From contig CAAFUF010000029.1 of assembly GCA_900766135.1 (NCBI GenBank), positions 1 through 64,000 on the forward strand: DNA of 64,000 bases, given 5' to 3'. Positions 16,882 through 25,900 of the stretch are shown here, piece after piece; position 1 is the first letter of the stretch, and each line of letters starts with the position of its first letter. This DNA is from Paenibacillaceae bacterium (GTDB taxonomy: Bacteria > Bacillota > Bacilli > Paenibacillales > Paenibacillaceae). Below the pieces are notes generated by a model that saw nothing but the letters and a program-made list of their open reading frames with translations, had not been told where the DNA came from and ran no database searches. The translations under genes were made by a program, and so were the position numbers.

Positions 16882-17571
16882 CTATTCGTTATCTTTCTTT
16901 GCCGCATTTTTCTTATTTTTTCTGTTTTGCGGCGTTTTCATACGTTTCTTGCCTTCCCGGCATACGTCAAGCAGCGGGCAGACTTCGCATTTCGGGTTTT
17001 GCGCCTTGCAGTGGTACCTTCCGAAAAAGATCAAGCGATGGTGCGTTAACGTCCACTCGTCCCGGGGAACCCGCTTCATCAGCTTCTTCTCCACTTCAAG
17101 CACGGAGTCATTCCATCCGGCCAACCCCAACCGTTTGCTGACGCGCTCCACATGCGTATCGACGGCGATGGCCGGAACGTCAAAAGCGTTGGATACCACG
17201 ACGTTAGCCGTCTTTCGCCCAACCCCGGGAAGTTCGACCAGTCGCTCGTGTTCCCGCGGCACCTCACCGCCATAACGCTCCAGCAAAATATGGCACAGAT
17301 TTTGAATGTGCTTCGCTTTGCTGCGGAATAAGCCGATTTTGCGGATATCCTGCTCCAGCTCCTCGATCGGAACCGAAACATAATCCTCGGGCCTTTTATA
17401 CTTCCGGAACAAATCGGCCGTGACTTTATTGACGGTTGCGTCGGTGCACTGCGCGGACAGGAGTACGGCAATCGTAAGCTCAAAGGCGTTCTCGTGGTTT
17501 AACTCGCAGCGCGCATCCGGAAACATGGCACCGATGGTGTCTAAAATATGGCGGACATCAGCCGCGTTCAT
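16882..17571 (-). CDS. nth: Endonuclease III
   Basis: A 229-residue DNA glycosylase/AP lyase that removes oxidised pyrimidines. The helix-hairpin-helix is LPGVGRKTANVV with catalytic Lys120, and Asp138 lies in AVDTHVERVSKRLGL. The [4Fe-4S] cluster ligands Cys188-x6-Cys195-x2-Cys198-x5-Cys204 are complete. In Bacillus subtilis nth follows dnaD; here dnaD lies about 36 kb away and nth is next to the nif promoter region. Confidence 0.95.
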   Translation of the reverse strand: MNAADVRHILDTIGAMFPDARCELNHENAFELTIAVLLSAQCTDATVNKVTADLFRKYKRPEDYVSVPIEELEQDIRKIGLFRSKAKHIQNLCHILLERYGGEVPREHERLVELPGVGRKTANVVVSNAFDVPAIAVDTHVERVSKRLGLAGWNDSVLEVEKKLMKRVPRDEWTLTHHRLIFFGRYHCKAQNPKCEVCPLLDVCREGKKRMKTPQNRKNKKNAAKKDNE

Positions 17572-17621
17572 GTCTCCACCCCTTTCCTGGAGGCCCGGCT
17601 GGCAGCTCGGATTTATCCGCG

Positions 17622-17664
17622 AAAAAACCGCCTTGATCCGGAAACATCCCGCATCAAGACGGTT
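17622..17664 (-). terminator. Terminator of the S-layer-homology gene
   Basis: Arms AACCGCCTTGAT and ATCAAGACGGTT (one mismatch) are followed by six T on the minus strand, 18 bp past the stop codon. Confidence 0.8.
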
Positions 17665-17681
17665 GATCTCACGAAAAATGA

Positions 17682-20408
17682 TTATTGCTTTTCGATTTCA
17701 ACCAGCTTGTCTCCGTTGAAATACAAAACAATTTTATCATTTTCCTTCAGCGATTGCACGGATAATGTCGTGTCGCCTTGGTGAATAAACGTGTCCGCCG
17801 TTACCGCAAAGCGGTAATTCGTATCATTTAACGAGGCGCGGAGCACGATAATCTCTTTACTTACCCCGTCATAACGGGAAAACTTGCGTTCCTGCGGGGT
17901 TAACACTTTGATGACGACCGCACCGTTCGTGTCCTTGCGAACTTCGACATGATCGTTGGTCGTCACGGATGTCGTGCTGGTGCTCACCTCGGTACCGCGT
18001 TGGACTTTTACGCCGCTAGCCAAGGAATAGGTTTCTACATTGCCGGCAAAAGACTTCACCGTCAACGTCGTACCGTTGACGCTTTGAACTTTGCCCAACG
18101 TCAGCTTCACGACTTGCAACGATACGGCCGTCTGTCCGTTGAACGTGACGTTGATCGTTTGTCCAGCCTTGAGGTCGCTGACCTTGATCGCTCCGCCGTT
18201 TTCGCCGAGCAATACGGCCTGATCGACATAGAACTCGCTGGAAACGCCGCCTGCCGTCGCCCGAATGCGGCTGTTCGACGTATTCACCGAAGCGATTTCG
18301 AACTGGATGGAAGTCTTCACCGCCAACGTTTGCACGGCATCCTGGTTCGCCGTCAGCATGGCGGTTACCGGGTCCCCGGCTTTAATATCGGCCAGCGTGG
18401 CGCCTGCTTTGCCATAGAGGCTGATCGAAGGCGTTGTCCCCTGATATGGGAGTTCAACGGTTTTTCCGTTGCCCAGCAGGATCGTGATTTTCTTCGTTGC
18501 GGTATTCGCCGAAACGTAAGTGCCTTCGTATTTGTAGGTCACGTCTAGTGATACAACTCTAGATCCTACTACTGTCAAATCAATTTGACGCCCATCAGAC
18601 AACAAAGACTCAACTCCAGACAGAGTCGGTGTTGCTGAGTTGTAGGAGTACTTTGTTTTATTGTCGATAACAAATACATAACGTTTCTCTGCAGAGTCCA
18701 TCACTGTTAGGGTCTTTGTTTTAGCATCGTAATGAATCACTCTAGCATTCGACAACTGCTCGGATTGACGCCCGGTGACAACGATTTTCGTCACTTCGTC
18801 GTCGGGGTTCAAGGTCATTTCGACCTTGTCTCCGCCTTTAGTGTCGGTGATCAGATCGTCCAGGCTCGCGTCCGCAATCCCGTTGATTTGCACGGTAACG
18901 TTCTTCGCCAACCGCTTGATTTCGTCGCGTCCGCCGGCATTCGTGTAGCTGAGCAGCGTATCGCCTACGAGATCCAGCAAGGTGCCGGTAACCGTACGTT
19001 CCGTCGCTTGGGTGACTTCAAGCGATGTCAGGACGCTGTCCTTCACGGTGAAGGTGACGGAGGCTCCTTCATTCACTTCGCCCATCGCATTGAGTCGTTG
19101 ATTTTGGTACAGCAAAATCGTGTTGTTATCGAATTTATACGTCTCTTCCGCCCCATTGGCGGCTTTGATCGTGACGGTTTTTGCGGTCAGATCCACTTTC
19201 GACACCGTACCGCTGCTAGTTTTGTCCACCAAGGCAGATTTCACCTGAACGATAACCGGCTTCTTCTCTGCCGTATACGTTTCCCGCTGCACGACTACCG
19301 TACTTTCCGGCGTCAGGTCGCTTGCTTTGATGGCATTGCCGTTTTGGTCAAGGAAGCTGGTATTGGCATCATAGGTATAAGTCACCGAATCGTTATTCAC
19401 GAGCAGAAGCAGACGGTTATTCGCCAGCACCCGCAGCAGGGTTCCTTCGACGCTCTCCAGCTGCTGGTTCGGATCGGTTACTTCCACATAAGCGGCCGAG
19501 CCGACCTTATCCACAACCAGAACTTTAGTGTACAGCTTCAAAGCGCTTTGCGTCGTTTTCACTTCGGAATCCTTCGTAAAATACACGGAACGGTTATCCA
19601 GCGTAAAGCTCTTCAACTGACCGTTCGTATACAACGCCAACTTGCCGTCCGTCAACTGGGTGACGATCCCCTCATAGACATTCGCATAACCCGGATTGAC
19701 GTATTCGCCGCCGCGGCTGAAGAAGGTGGCGATTTGGGCCCGCGTAACTTTGCCAAGCGGATCAAAACGGTTGCCCTCCACCCCTTTGGTCAGATTCAGC
19801 TGTACCGCGACATTGACATAACCACGCGCATTAGCGGAAATGCTAGATTGATCGGCAAAACCGGTCGACATGGATGCCGAGGCTTTGGCTTCCGCGTCCT
19901 TCCCAAGGGAACGCACGAGAATTTTGGCGACCCATTCCCGCGAAGCCTTCTTCTCGCCCCAAGCTTCGCCTTCCTTCGTGGCTGCGATCTCTTCGTTTTT
20001 GTCAATCAGTTTCTTCGACAGAGCCAGTTCCAAATAAGGTTTAAAATAATTGCCGACTTTGAGGTCTGCCGGTGCACCGGCACCGTTGCCCAATTGTGAA
20101 TCCAGATTCATGAACCGGATGGCCATCGTAATCGCTTCTTGCTGGGTAACGTTATCCCCCGGCCGGAACTTGCCGGCATCGCCAAGCAAAATGCCTTCGG
20201 CCGCCAGCTTGTAAATATGCTTCTCCGCCCAAAATCCGCTTTGTACGTCGCTGAACAAAGAGACAGCGGCAACGTTCTGCGAGGTGCTTACGTTTGGCGT
20301 TTCCTCGGCAAATGCCGCCGTTGCACCGCCCAAACAGAGGGCCGTGACCAGCATGGCCGAAACCGCTTTTTGGGTACTGCGTCTAAACGTGCGTTTATAT
20401 GATGCCAT
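17682..20408 (-). CDS. S-layer-homology domain protein, exported
   Basis: A 908-residue exported surface protein. Residues 1-35 are a signal peptide ending ATAAFAEE. Residues about 50-240 hold three SLH repeats (FSDVQSGFWAEKHIYKLAAE, then FRPGDNVTQQEAITMAIRF; YKLAAEGIL- and FDPLGKVTRAQIATFF-type motifs), which bind pyruvylated wall polymer. The remaining 650 residues are Thr/Val-rich beta repeats. The ATG at 20408 has an AAGGAAG site; an upstream TTG is too close to it. Residues encoded by about 18541-18750 use AT-richer codons than the rest. It is followed by its own terminator. Confidence 0.88.
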   Translation of the reverse strand: MASYKRTFRRSTQKAVSAMLVTALCLGGATAAFAEETPNVSTSQNVAAVSLFSDVQSGFWAEKHIYKLAAEGILLGDAGKFRPGDNVTQQEAITMAIRFMNLDSQLGNGAGAPADLKVGNYFKPYLELALSKKLIDKNEEIAATKEGEAWGEKKASREWVAKILVRSLGKDAEAKASASMSTGFADQSSISANARGYVNVAVQLNLTKGVEGNRFDPLGKVTRAQIATFFSRGGEYVNPGYANVYEGIVTQLTDGKLALYTNGQLKSFTLDNRSVYFTKDSEVKTTQSALKLYTKVLVVDKVGSAAYVEVTDPNQQLESVEGTLLRVLANNRLLLLVNNDSVTYTYDANTSFLDQNGNAIKASDLTPESTVVVQRETYTAEKKPVIVQVKSALVDKTSSGTVSKVDLTAKTVTIKAANGAEETYKFDNNTILLYQNQRLNAMGEVNEGASVTFTVKDSVLTSLEVTQATERTVTGTLLDLVGDTLLSYTNAGGRDEIKRLAKNVTVQINGIADASLDDLITDTKGGDKVEMTLNPDDEVTKIVVTGRQSEQLSNARVIHYDAKTKTLTVMDSAEKRYVFVIDNKTKYSYNSATPTLSGVESLLSDGRQIDLTVVGSRVVSLDVTYKYEGTYVSANTATKKITILLGNGKTVELPYQGTTPSISLYGKAGATLADIKAGDPVTAMLTANQDAVQTLAVKTSIQFEIASVNTSNSRIRATAGGVSSEFYVDQAVLLGENGGAIKVSDLKAGQTINVTFNGQTAVSLQVVKLTLGKVQSVNGTTLTVKSFAGNVETYSLASGVKVQRGTEVSTSTTSVTTNDHVEVRKDTNGAVVIKVLTPQERKFSRYDGVSKEIIVLRASLNDTNYRFAVTADTFIHQGDTTLSVQSLKENDKIVLYFNGDKLVEIEKQ

Positions 20409-20480
20409 CAAATTCTTCCTTTCTACAAAAAGATCTCTCTACCCATTCGACGGCAGGCAGGGGAGTTCCTCCCCGATTCC

Positions 20481-21074
20481 TTAATTTCTTGACATCGGAT
20501 GCGTCAGTTCGACATGGCCCATCAAGGTATCCACGGGAGTCCCGTCGACCAGCAAATCGATCGCCTTTACCTCGTCGAATTGGAACAAAGTGTTTTTCAG
20601 GGCATCGAGCGCCAGCGCCTCCCCGCCCGCACCAAGTCTTGCTTCATCAGGCAGCGACAAATCCACGGTGACCGTTCCGTCCTTCAAAACGGCGGAACGA
20701 AATTCCGCTTTGCCCCAAAGCGAGAACTGCTTGGCGTCACTCGGGGTTTGCAGCGTTTTTAAGGCTGCCAAATATTTGTCTTCCTCCGCCTGATAAGTGA
20801 TCTCGCGGCTGACTTGGGTTAATTCCAGCATCTGATCGTCGGTAAAATACGTCTCGATCTTTTCCGTACTCAACTGCGGTTGGTTCATCCCTCCAGCTCC
20901 CTGCGACGAATCCGCATCCGGCGGCGTTGTCGCGTTCGGCGCTTGTACGTCCTCTTGAGTTTCCTCGGCGTTCCCTGCTCCGGCGTTTGGAGCGGCCTGC
21001 GGTTTCTGCCCACAGCCGCTGCTCAAGGCGAGCAGAAGAACCAAAACTCCCAAGATATAGCTTTTTCTGTTCAC
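20481..21074 (-). CDS. GerMN-domain lipoprotein (copy 1)
   Basis: A 197-residue lipoprotein with lipobox LSSGC (Cys near residue 21), an Asn/Ala/Pro-rich linker, and a C-terminal GerMN domain marked by LPDEARLGAGGEALALDALK and MGHVELTHPMSR. GerMN domains occur in spore germination/sporulation proteins such as GerM and in wall-associated lipoproteins. It lies 25 bp after the amidase gene, so both are probably translated from one message. A paralogue of the pair lies 3 kb away. Confidence 0.85.
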   Translation of the reverse strand: MNRKSYILGVLVLLLALSSGCGQKPQAAPNAGAGNAEETQEDVQAPNATTPPDADSSQGAGGMNQPQLSTEKIETYFTDDQMLELTQVSREITYQAEEDKYLAALKTLQTPSDAKQFSLWGKAEFRSAVLKDGTVTVDLSLPDEARLGAGGEALALDALKNTLFQFDEVKAIDLLVDGTPVDTLMGHVELTHPMSRN

Positions 21075-21099
21075 GGTTGCTTCCTCCTTCGCCCGGCGA

Positions 21100-22551
21100 T
21101 CACTGAAGGCCGAGGTATTCTTTGATGCCGTCTACGATGCCTTGGGCGACTTTACTGCGGTACTCGTCGGTCGCCAACAGCGCATCATCGTTCTTGTTGC
21201 TTAAGTACCCGCATTCCAGCAGCACGGCCGGCATGCTGGTCTCCCGGGTCACGTGCAGGCTCTGCGTGCGGACTTTGCGATCGGCCAAGCCGGAGGCTTC
21301 AACCAGATGCCTATGCATGACTTTAGCCAGATCCAGGCTGGCCGCGCGGGTATAGTAGGTCTCCACACCGCTGGCCGAGGCGGAACCGGAATTCGCGTGT
21401 ACGGAAATGAAGATATCCGCGTTCACGTTTTCGGCGATTTTCACTCGGTCCGGCAATGTCGGATAAGTATCGCTTTCGCGCGTTAACACCAGGTTGATGT
21501 TAGGGTCGTTCTTCAGGAGCTGCTGCACCTTTAGTACTACCGCCAGGTTAAAGTCCTTTTCCTTCTTCTTCGTTACGCTGATTGCGCCCGGATCGCTGCC
21601 TCCATGGCCGGCATCCAGTACAACCGTCTTCTTCCCGTCGCCGCCGGAAGCTCCGCCCTGGCTCGGGTCCATGTTCAAATTAACGAGGATCAAGCCGTCG
21701 TTTTCGTTGACGAGCTGGTAACTCACCTTATAGTTCAAATCCAGTACGACCCGTACGGTCGATGGGCTGCTGCTGAACAACGCGTATCTGACCTTGGATA
21801 CATCGGGATAATCCGTCACTTCGATAGAACCGCTTTGGTTTGCGTCGAGCGGTGCGCCATTAGCCAACGTTTCAGCAAATTGCGCTTGCGGTAGATCGAT
21901 CACCAGCCGTTCCGGGCCGTTCATCGTAAAAATATTTGGCGTCACGTTATTATCGACCGCAATCATCAAGCTGTTATTGCTGAACCCGATCCCGGTTACT
22001 TTGGCCAGCTTGGAGGTATCCACCGGCGGCACAACCTCTCCCGGTTGCTGTTCGCCCGTGCCCGTGCCGGAGCCTGATCCGGCATTGCCGGCACTCCCGC
22101 TGCCGCTGCCGGAGCTTGGCGTCGTCAGATAAGCCGCTTTCGCCGCATTGTCCCAAGACACCTTCAACCCCATCTGCTCCCCGACGAAACGCATCGGCAC
22201 GAGCGTCGTGTCCTCGGCAAGCTTCGGCGCGATCGTCAGTTTGATTTCGCTGCCGTTGACGGAAGCAGTTGTTTTATTGACATTGAGAATTAGCGTTGTA
22301 CCCGATTGCTTTATGGTTACCGTGCGCGTCTTTTTCTCATAGTTGACGTCAAAACCCAGCTCCTCCGCGACGACACGAATTGGAATCATCACATTTCCGT
22401 TCACATTTTGGACTTGTCCATTTTCGGGCAAAGCGAGCGCTTTCCCATCCAGATAAATACTCGTACTGCCTGACGCGGCATGTCCTGTTTGCGCCATCAC
22501 GAACAGCAGCATCCAGGCGAACATGAGCGCCGCCAAACCTTTTTTCTTCAT
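21100..22551 (-). CDS. N-acetylmuramoyl-L-alanine amidase with stalk and AMIN domains (copy 1)
   Basis: A 483-residue exported peptidoglycan amidase. It has a signal peptide (cleavage near residue 26), a copper-amine-oxidase-N-like stalk domain at about 28-145 (VMIPIRVVAEELGF, LVPMRFVGEQMGL), a Ser/Gly linker, an AMIN domain at about 185-290, and Amidase_3 at about 308-483. The zinc/catalytic motifs are VVLDAGHGGSDPGAIS, DIFISVHANS and AVLLECGYLSNKND. It cleaves the bond between muramic acid and the stem peptide; AMIN should target it to the wall. Confidence 0.93.
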   Translation of the reverse strand: MKKKGLAALMFAWMLLFVMAQTGHAASGSTSIYLDGKALALPENGQVQNVNGNVMIPIRVVAEELGFDVNYEKKTRTVTIKQSGTTLILNVNKTTASVNGSEIKLTIAPKLAEDTTLVPMRFVGEQMGLKVSWDNAAKAAYLTTPSSGSGSGSAGNAGSGSGTGTGEQQPGEVVPPVDTSKLAKVTGIGFSNNSLMIAVDNNVTPNIFTMNGPERLVIDLPQAQFAETLANGAPLDANQSGSIEVTDYPDVSKVRYALFSSSPSTVRVVLDLNYKVSYQLVNENDGLILVNLNMDPSQGGASGGDGKKTVVLDAGHGGSDPGAISVTKKKEKDFNLAVVLKVQQLLKNDPNINLVLTRESDTYPTLPDRVKIAENVNADIFISVHANSGSASASGVETYYTRAASLDLAKVMHRHLVEASGLADRKVRTQSLHVTRETSMPAVLLECGYLSNKNDDALLATDEYRSKVAQGIVDGIKEYLGLQ

Positions 22552-22749
22552 CCGTCACCCCTACCATCCTAGAATTTTTGCCTCATGATGACCGATGAGT
22601 TTTTGCTTGCGTTTCGACATCACCAGACGACATATTAGACGCCAGAAGCCATGAAAAGTTGCGAAATTATGGCATTTTTCTGCTTAACTTTTGCCAGAGC
22701 TTCCTATGAAAATCCTGGGTTTCCTTAAAACGGTAGAGGCCTATGAGCG

Positions 22750-22787
22750 AAAAAATAGCCCGGCATATCGCAAACGCGATTTGCCGG
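22750..22787 (-). terminator. Terminator-like hairpin upstream of amidase copy 1
   Basis: A 12-bp stem with one mismatch (CCGGCAAATCGC/GCGATATGCCGG) and GTTT loop is followed on the minus strand by TATTTTTT. It would stop transcripts coming from GerMN copy 2 through the repeat region. Confidence 0.8.
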
Positions 22788-22803
22788 ACTGAACTCACTT
22801 TAC

Positions 22804-22986
22804 TAACGGACCTGGGCGACGTTAATTGCTGCAACTTCCGCTAACGTATTCTGTAACGGACCCCGAGGACCCTATTTGCTTCAACCTCGCTCCGATTCCT
22901 GCGGACAGGGCTAAATAACGGCATGGGTGTCCGTTACATCGGGAAATACTCGGGAAATGGCGAATTAACGGCTCACCGGTCCGTTA
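22804..22986. repeat. Array of four TAACGGAC hairpin units
   Basis: Two units run forward (start TAACGGAC at 22804 and 22853) and two reversed (ending TCCGTTA at 22936 and 22986). Each is about 21 bp, TAACGGAC...GTTA, followed in its own direction by an ATT(T)-rich tail. Unit 2 has lost its second arm. Centres are 49, 63 and 50 bp apart. No gene is present. Confidence 0.7.
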
Positions 22987-23078
22987 TAGATCCCCGCCAC
23001 CATCGATACATTTCCCGTACTCGGCGCTCTTTTGTTCATGATCCCGATGAATCAGGTTCAGCCGATTACCGGGCAGCC

Positions 23079-23220
23079 CCCTCCCCCACGGCGAGCTGAG
23101 ATGCCAGCGGGGGTGCCTAACACAAAAGAAGAGCGCTTCAAGGCCAGAGGGTGAAATGATTCTGAAGAAACGATCGTAAGAACATTTCACATGGCGGCCT
23201 TCCCGCGCCCTTCTATCTAG
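23079..23220. repeat. Intergenic repeat, copy A
   Basis: About 140 bp that recurs at 23259-23482. The shared core begins at CCACGGCGA, runs through TGCCTA-CACAAAAGAAGAG and the GTGAAATG...CATTTCAC inverted repeat, and ends at CTTCTAT-AGTT. Short open frames on the minus strand start MKCSYDR in both copies but are probably not genes. Confidence 0.75.
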
Positions 23221-23258
23221 TTACTAGGCAAATCGGGTCCAACAGATTTGCCAAGCTT

Positions 23259-23482
23259 ACTCCCTCACCCCCACGGCGACCGAGAGCAGCCGGTGGGGGT
23301 GCCTATCACAAAAGAAGAGCGCTTCAAGGCCAGAGGGTGAAATGATTCTGAAGAAACGATAGTGGTCGCCTTTGCGAGCGGATTTCTACAACTTCTGAAT
23401 TCATAAAACCAAGAAATCCGCGAGCAACAGCGATCGTAAGAACATTTCACATGGCGGCCTTCTCTCGCTCTTCTATTCAGTT
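23259..23482. repeat. Intergenic repeat, copy B, interrupted by a 74-bp hairpin element
   Basis: Near-identical to copy A except for 74 extra bases at 23361-23434. The extra piece is flanked by CGAT (23357-23360 and 23431-23434). It contains long imperfect inverted arms: TCGC-N2-TTGCGAGCGGATTTCT against AGAAATCCGCGAGCAA-N2-GCGA. It sits in the loop between the GTGAAATG and CATTTCAC arms of the repeat. Confidence 0.75.
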
Positions 23483-23500
23483 GCCCGGCTAGACAATGGT

Positions 23501-24115
23501 CTACCTACTCATCGGATGTTCCAGGTCGACGTGGCCCATCAACGATTCGACCTGCTGGCCGTCCAATGTCAGCTCGATTTGCTTGACTTCGTCAAATTGG
23601 AACATCGTATTCTTCAGCGCCTCGAGAGCCAGCGACTCCCCGCCCGCGCCGAGGCGCGCTTCGTCCGGCAGGCTGATATCGAGATTTAATTGTCCGCTCG
23701 TCTCCTCGAACTTCACGGTGTTCAAGACCACCTTCTCCCAGAGGGAAAGAAGGCCGTCATCCGCTTTCTGCAACGCCTCAAAGGCGCTTTCGTATTTGCT
23801 TCGGTCCGCCGAATATTCGATCTCGCGCGGCTTTTGCTTCAACTCCATGAGATCGCTGTCGGTAAAGTAAAGCTGGATGGTCAGTTTCTCCGTTGTTGTC
23901 TCTTGCGTTGCGGCGTCAGGATCGCCGGTTGTAGCAGCATCGTTATCAGGCTTTTGAACCTCCCCGGATTGCAAATCGGATTGCTGTGCACCGCTGCTTA
24001 GCGCGGCGTCCGACTCCGTCCCGTTATCCGGCGGCGAAGCCGTCGGCTTGTTCCCGCACCCTGCGGCAACCCCCAGCATGGCGACCATCGCCAGCAAAAT
24101 CGCTATTTTTCTCAT
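23501..24115 (-). CDS. GerMN-domain lipoprotein (copy 2)
   Basis: A 204-residue lipoprotein parallel to the gene at 20481. Its lipobox is VAAGC, followed by an Asp/Gln/Thr-rich linker and a GerMN domain with SLPDEARLGAGGESLALEAL and MGHVDLEHPMSR. The ATG at 24115 has an AAGGGGG site; an upstream in-frame start at 24157 would overlap the amidase gene and add a charged leader before the signal peptide. It directly follows amidase copy 2. Confidence 0.85.
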   Translation of the reverse strand: MRKIAILLAMVAMLGVAAGCGNKPTASPPDNGTESDAALSSGAQQSDLQSGEVQKPDNDAATTGDPDAATQETTTEKLTIQLYFTDSDLMELKQKPREIEYSADRSKYESAFEALQKADDGLLSLWEKVVLNTVKFEETSGQLNLDISLPDEARLGAGGESLALEALKNTMFQFDEVKQIELTLDGQQVESLMGHVDLEHPMSR

Positions 24116-24153
24116 GCCGCTTGCCCCCTTGTCGTTTCGGCACCTACGGTCTG

Positions 24154-25668
24154 TCATAGGCCCAGATATTCTTTAATACCCGCGGCAACGCCTTCCGCAA
24201 CGCGCTGTTGGAATTCCTCGGTATACATCAGGCCTGCGTCGTTTTTGTTGCTGAGGTACCCGACCTCGAGCAGAACCGCCGGCATTTTCGTTTCCCGGGT
24301 AACATGCAAGCTGCTCTTTCGGACTCCCCGGTCCGTCAAGCCCGTCGCCTCGACCAAATGCCGGTGCATGACGTTGGCGAGCGGAATGCTCTCCTCCCGG
24401 GTGTAGTACGTTTCCGAACCGCTAGGATTGCTTGGAGGATCGATGCTGTTTCCATGGATCGAAACGAACACCGAAGCCCCGAGGTCGTTGGCGACCTTCA
24501 CCCGGTCTTGCAGCGACATCGTCACATCCGTCGTACGGGTCAAGACCACATCCAGATTGGCTTCCTGACGGAGTAATGCCTCGACTTTTAACGCTACCGC
24601 CAGGGTAAATTCCTTCTCCTGTTTCTTGGTGACGCTGATGGCTCCAGGCTGGCTCCCGCCATGGCCCGCGTCGATCACGACGACCGGCCGTCCGCTACCT
24701 CCCACGCCCGAGCCCGGAACGGCGGCGCCTGCTGTCAAATCAACGGTCACAAGGCCATCGTCAAGGTTGGTCACCGTAAACTCTACGTTCCGGGTTAAGT
24801 CGATCACGATACGAACCGTAGAGGGTGCCGTGCTAAATAACGAATAACGGATCTGGGATACGTCCGGATAATCGCTAACGGCAATTTGACCTTTTCGGCT
24901 GATGTCGAGCGGATGAACTTCCCCGAAGGTCGGCGCAAAATCAGCGTTTGGAATATCGACAACGATCCGATCGGGACCGGTCATTTTAAAAACATTAGGC
25001 GTTACGCTGCCGGAAACGGCAAACATCAAGCGATTTTCGCTAAAGCTAATGCCCTGGATCAACGCATTTGGGATCTCGGCTTGGTTCCCTGTCGATGATC
25101 CCGGTACGTATGTATCGTCGTCCCCCGCCGCCGGCTGCCCTGCCGGAACGGATATCGGGGTTCCCTGGTCGGGAGCCTGACTTCCGGTGCCCGGAACGAC
25201 ACCGCCCGCGGAACCTCCCGCCGGACTGGTTAAATAAGCGGATTTCGTCGCGTTATCCCAGCTGACCTGCATGCCCATCTGTTCTCCGACAAAACGGAGC
25301 GGCACCAGCGTCGAATCCCCCTGCAGGTAAGGAGCGCTGTTCAACTTGACCGTCTGACCGCCGGCAGAAGCCGTATTTTGGCCGAGCGTCAGCTTGAGCT
25401 CCGTCCCCTCCTGCGAGATGGTAATCGTCCCGCTCTTCTTCTCCCAGGCGACTTGGTAGCCCAAACCCTCGGCAACCACGCGCAGCGGTACCATCACGTT
25501 GCCTCCAACGATACCGGCCTGGGCGCCGGCAGGCTGCTGCAGCTCCTGACCGTCGAGAATAATATGCGTTCCGGAGGATCCCGATGAGGCCGCGAAGGCG
25601 TCTTTCGCCAAACCCGGAAAAACCAGCAAGCCAACCAACATAAACATCATCAAGCCGAGCTTCTTCAT
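24154..25668 (-). CDS. N-acetylmuramoyl-L-alanine amidase with stalk and AMIN domains (copy 2)
   Basis: A 504-residue paralogue of the protein at 21100, with the same order: signal peptide, stalk domain (VMVPLRVVAEGLGY, LVPLRFVGEQMGM), Gly/Pro/Gln-rich linker, AMIN (about 205-310), and Amidase_3 (about 330-504). Catalytic motifs VVIDAGHGGSQPGAIS, SVFVSIHGNS and AVLLEVGYLSNKND are intact. The two copies have clearly diverged in linker and AMIN, so the duplication is not recent. Confidence 0.93.
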   Translation of the reverse strand: MKKLGLMMFMLVGLLVFPGLAKDAFAASSGSSGTHIILDGQELQQPAGAQAGIVGGNVMVPLRVVAEGLGYQVAWEKKSGTITISQEGTELKLTLGQNTASAGGQTVKLNSAPYLQGDSTLVPLRFVGEQMGMQVSWDNATKSAYLTSPAGGSAGGVVPGTGSQAPDQGTPISVPAGQPAAGDDDTYVPGSSTGNQAEIPNALIQGISFSENRLMFAVSGSVTPNVFKMTGPDRIVVDIPNADFAPTFGEVHPLDISRKGQIAVSDYPDVSQIRYSLFSTAPSTVRIVIDLTRNVEFTVTNLDDGLVTVDLTAGAAVPGSGVGGSGRPVVVIDAGHGGSQPGAISVTKKQEKEFTLAVALKVEALLRQEANLDVVLTRTTDVTMSLQDRVKVANDLGASVFVSIHGNSIDPPSNPSGSETYYTREESIPLANVMHRHLVEATGLTDRGVRKSSLHVTRETKMPAVLLEVGYLSNKNDAGLMYTEEFQQRVAEGVAAGIKEYLGL

Positions 25669-25845
25669 TCGTTAATCCCTACCCCACCCTCATATTTTGC
25701 CGAATCAAGAACTTCATTGGCGGATGTGCCCTGCTTTGCGGCCCAGCGGCCATTGTAAACGCCAACATTCCCAAAACGCTGCTAATTACTTCCATAATAT
25801 CAGAAAAAGCGCGGGTCTGATAGACTCATATTTTCATAGAATGAC

Positions 25846-25880
25846 AAAAAAAGCCCCGACTGCTACCGCAGCCGGGACTT
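25846..25880 (-). terminator. Terminator of leuCD
   Basis: AGTCCCGGCTGC...GCAGTCGGGGCT hairpin followed by seven T on the minus strand, 21 bp past the leuD stop. Confidence 0.82.
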
Positions 25881-25900
25881 TCTATCAAACTCTAGGCGGT

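Noticed and set aside
18732..20099. 455-codon plus-strand open frame
   Set aside because: Antisense to the S-layer-homology gene; Arg/Gln/His-rich shadow without recognisable domains.
22984..23450. Two short minus-strand frames starting MKCSYDR
   Set aside because: They lie wholly in the A/B repeats, have no good ribosome binding site, and their similarity follows from the DNA repeat.
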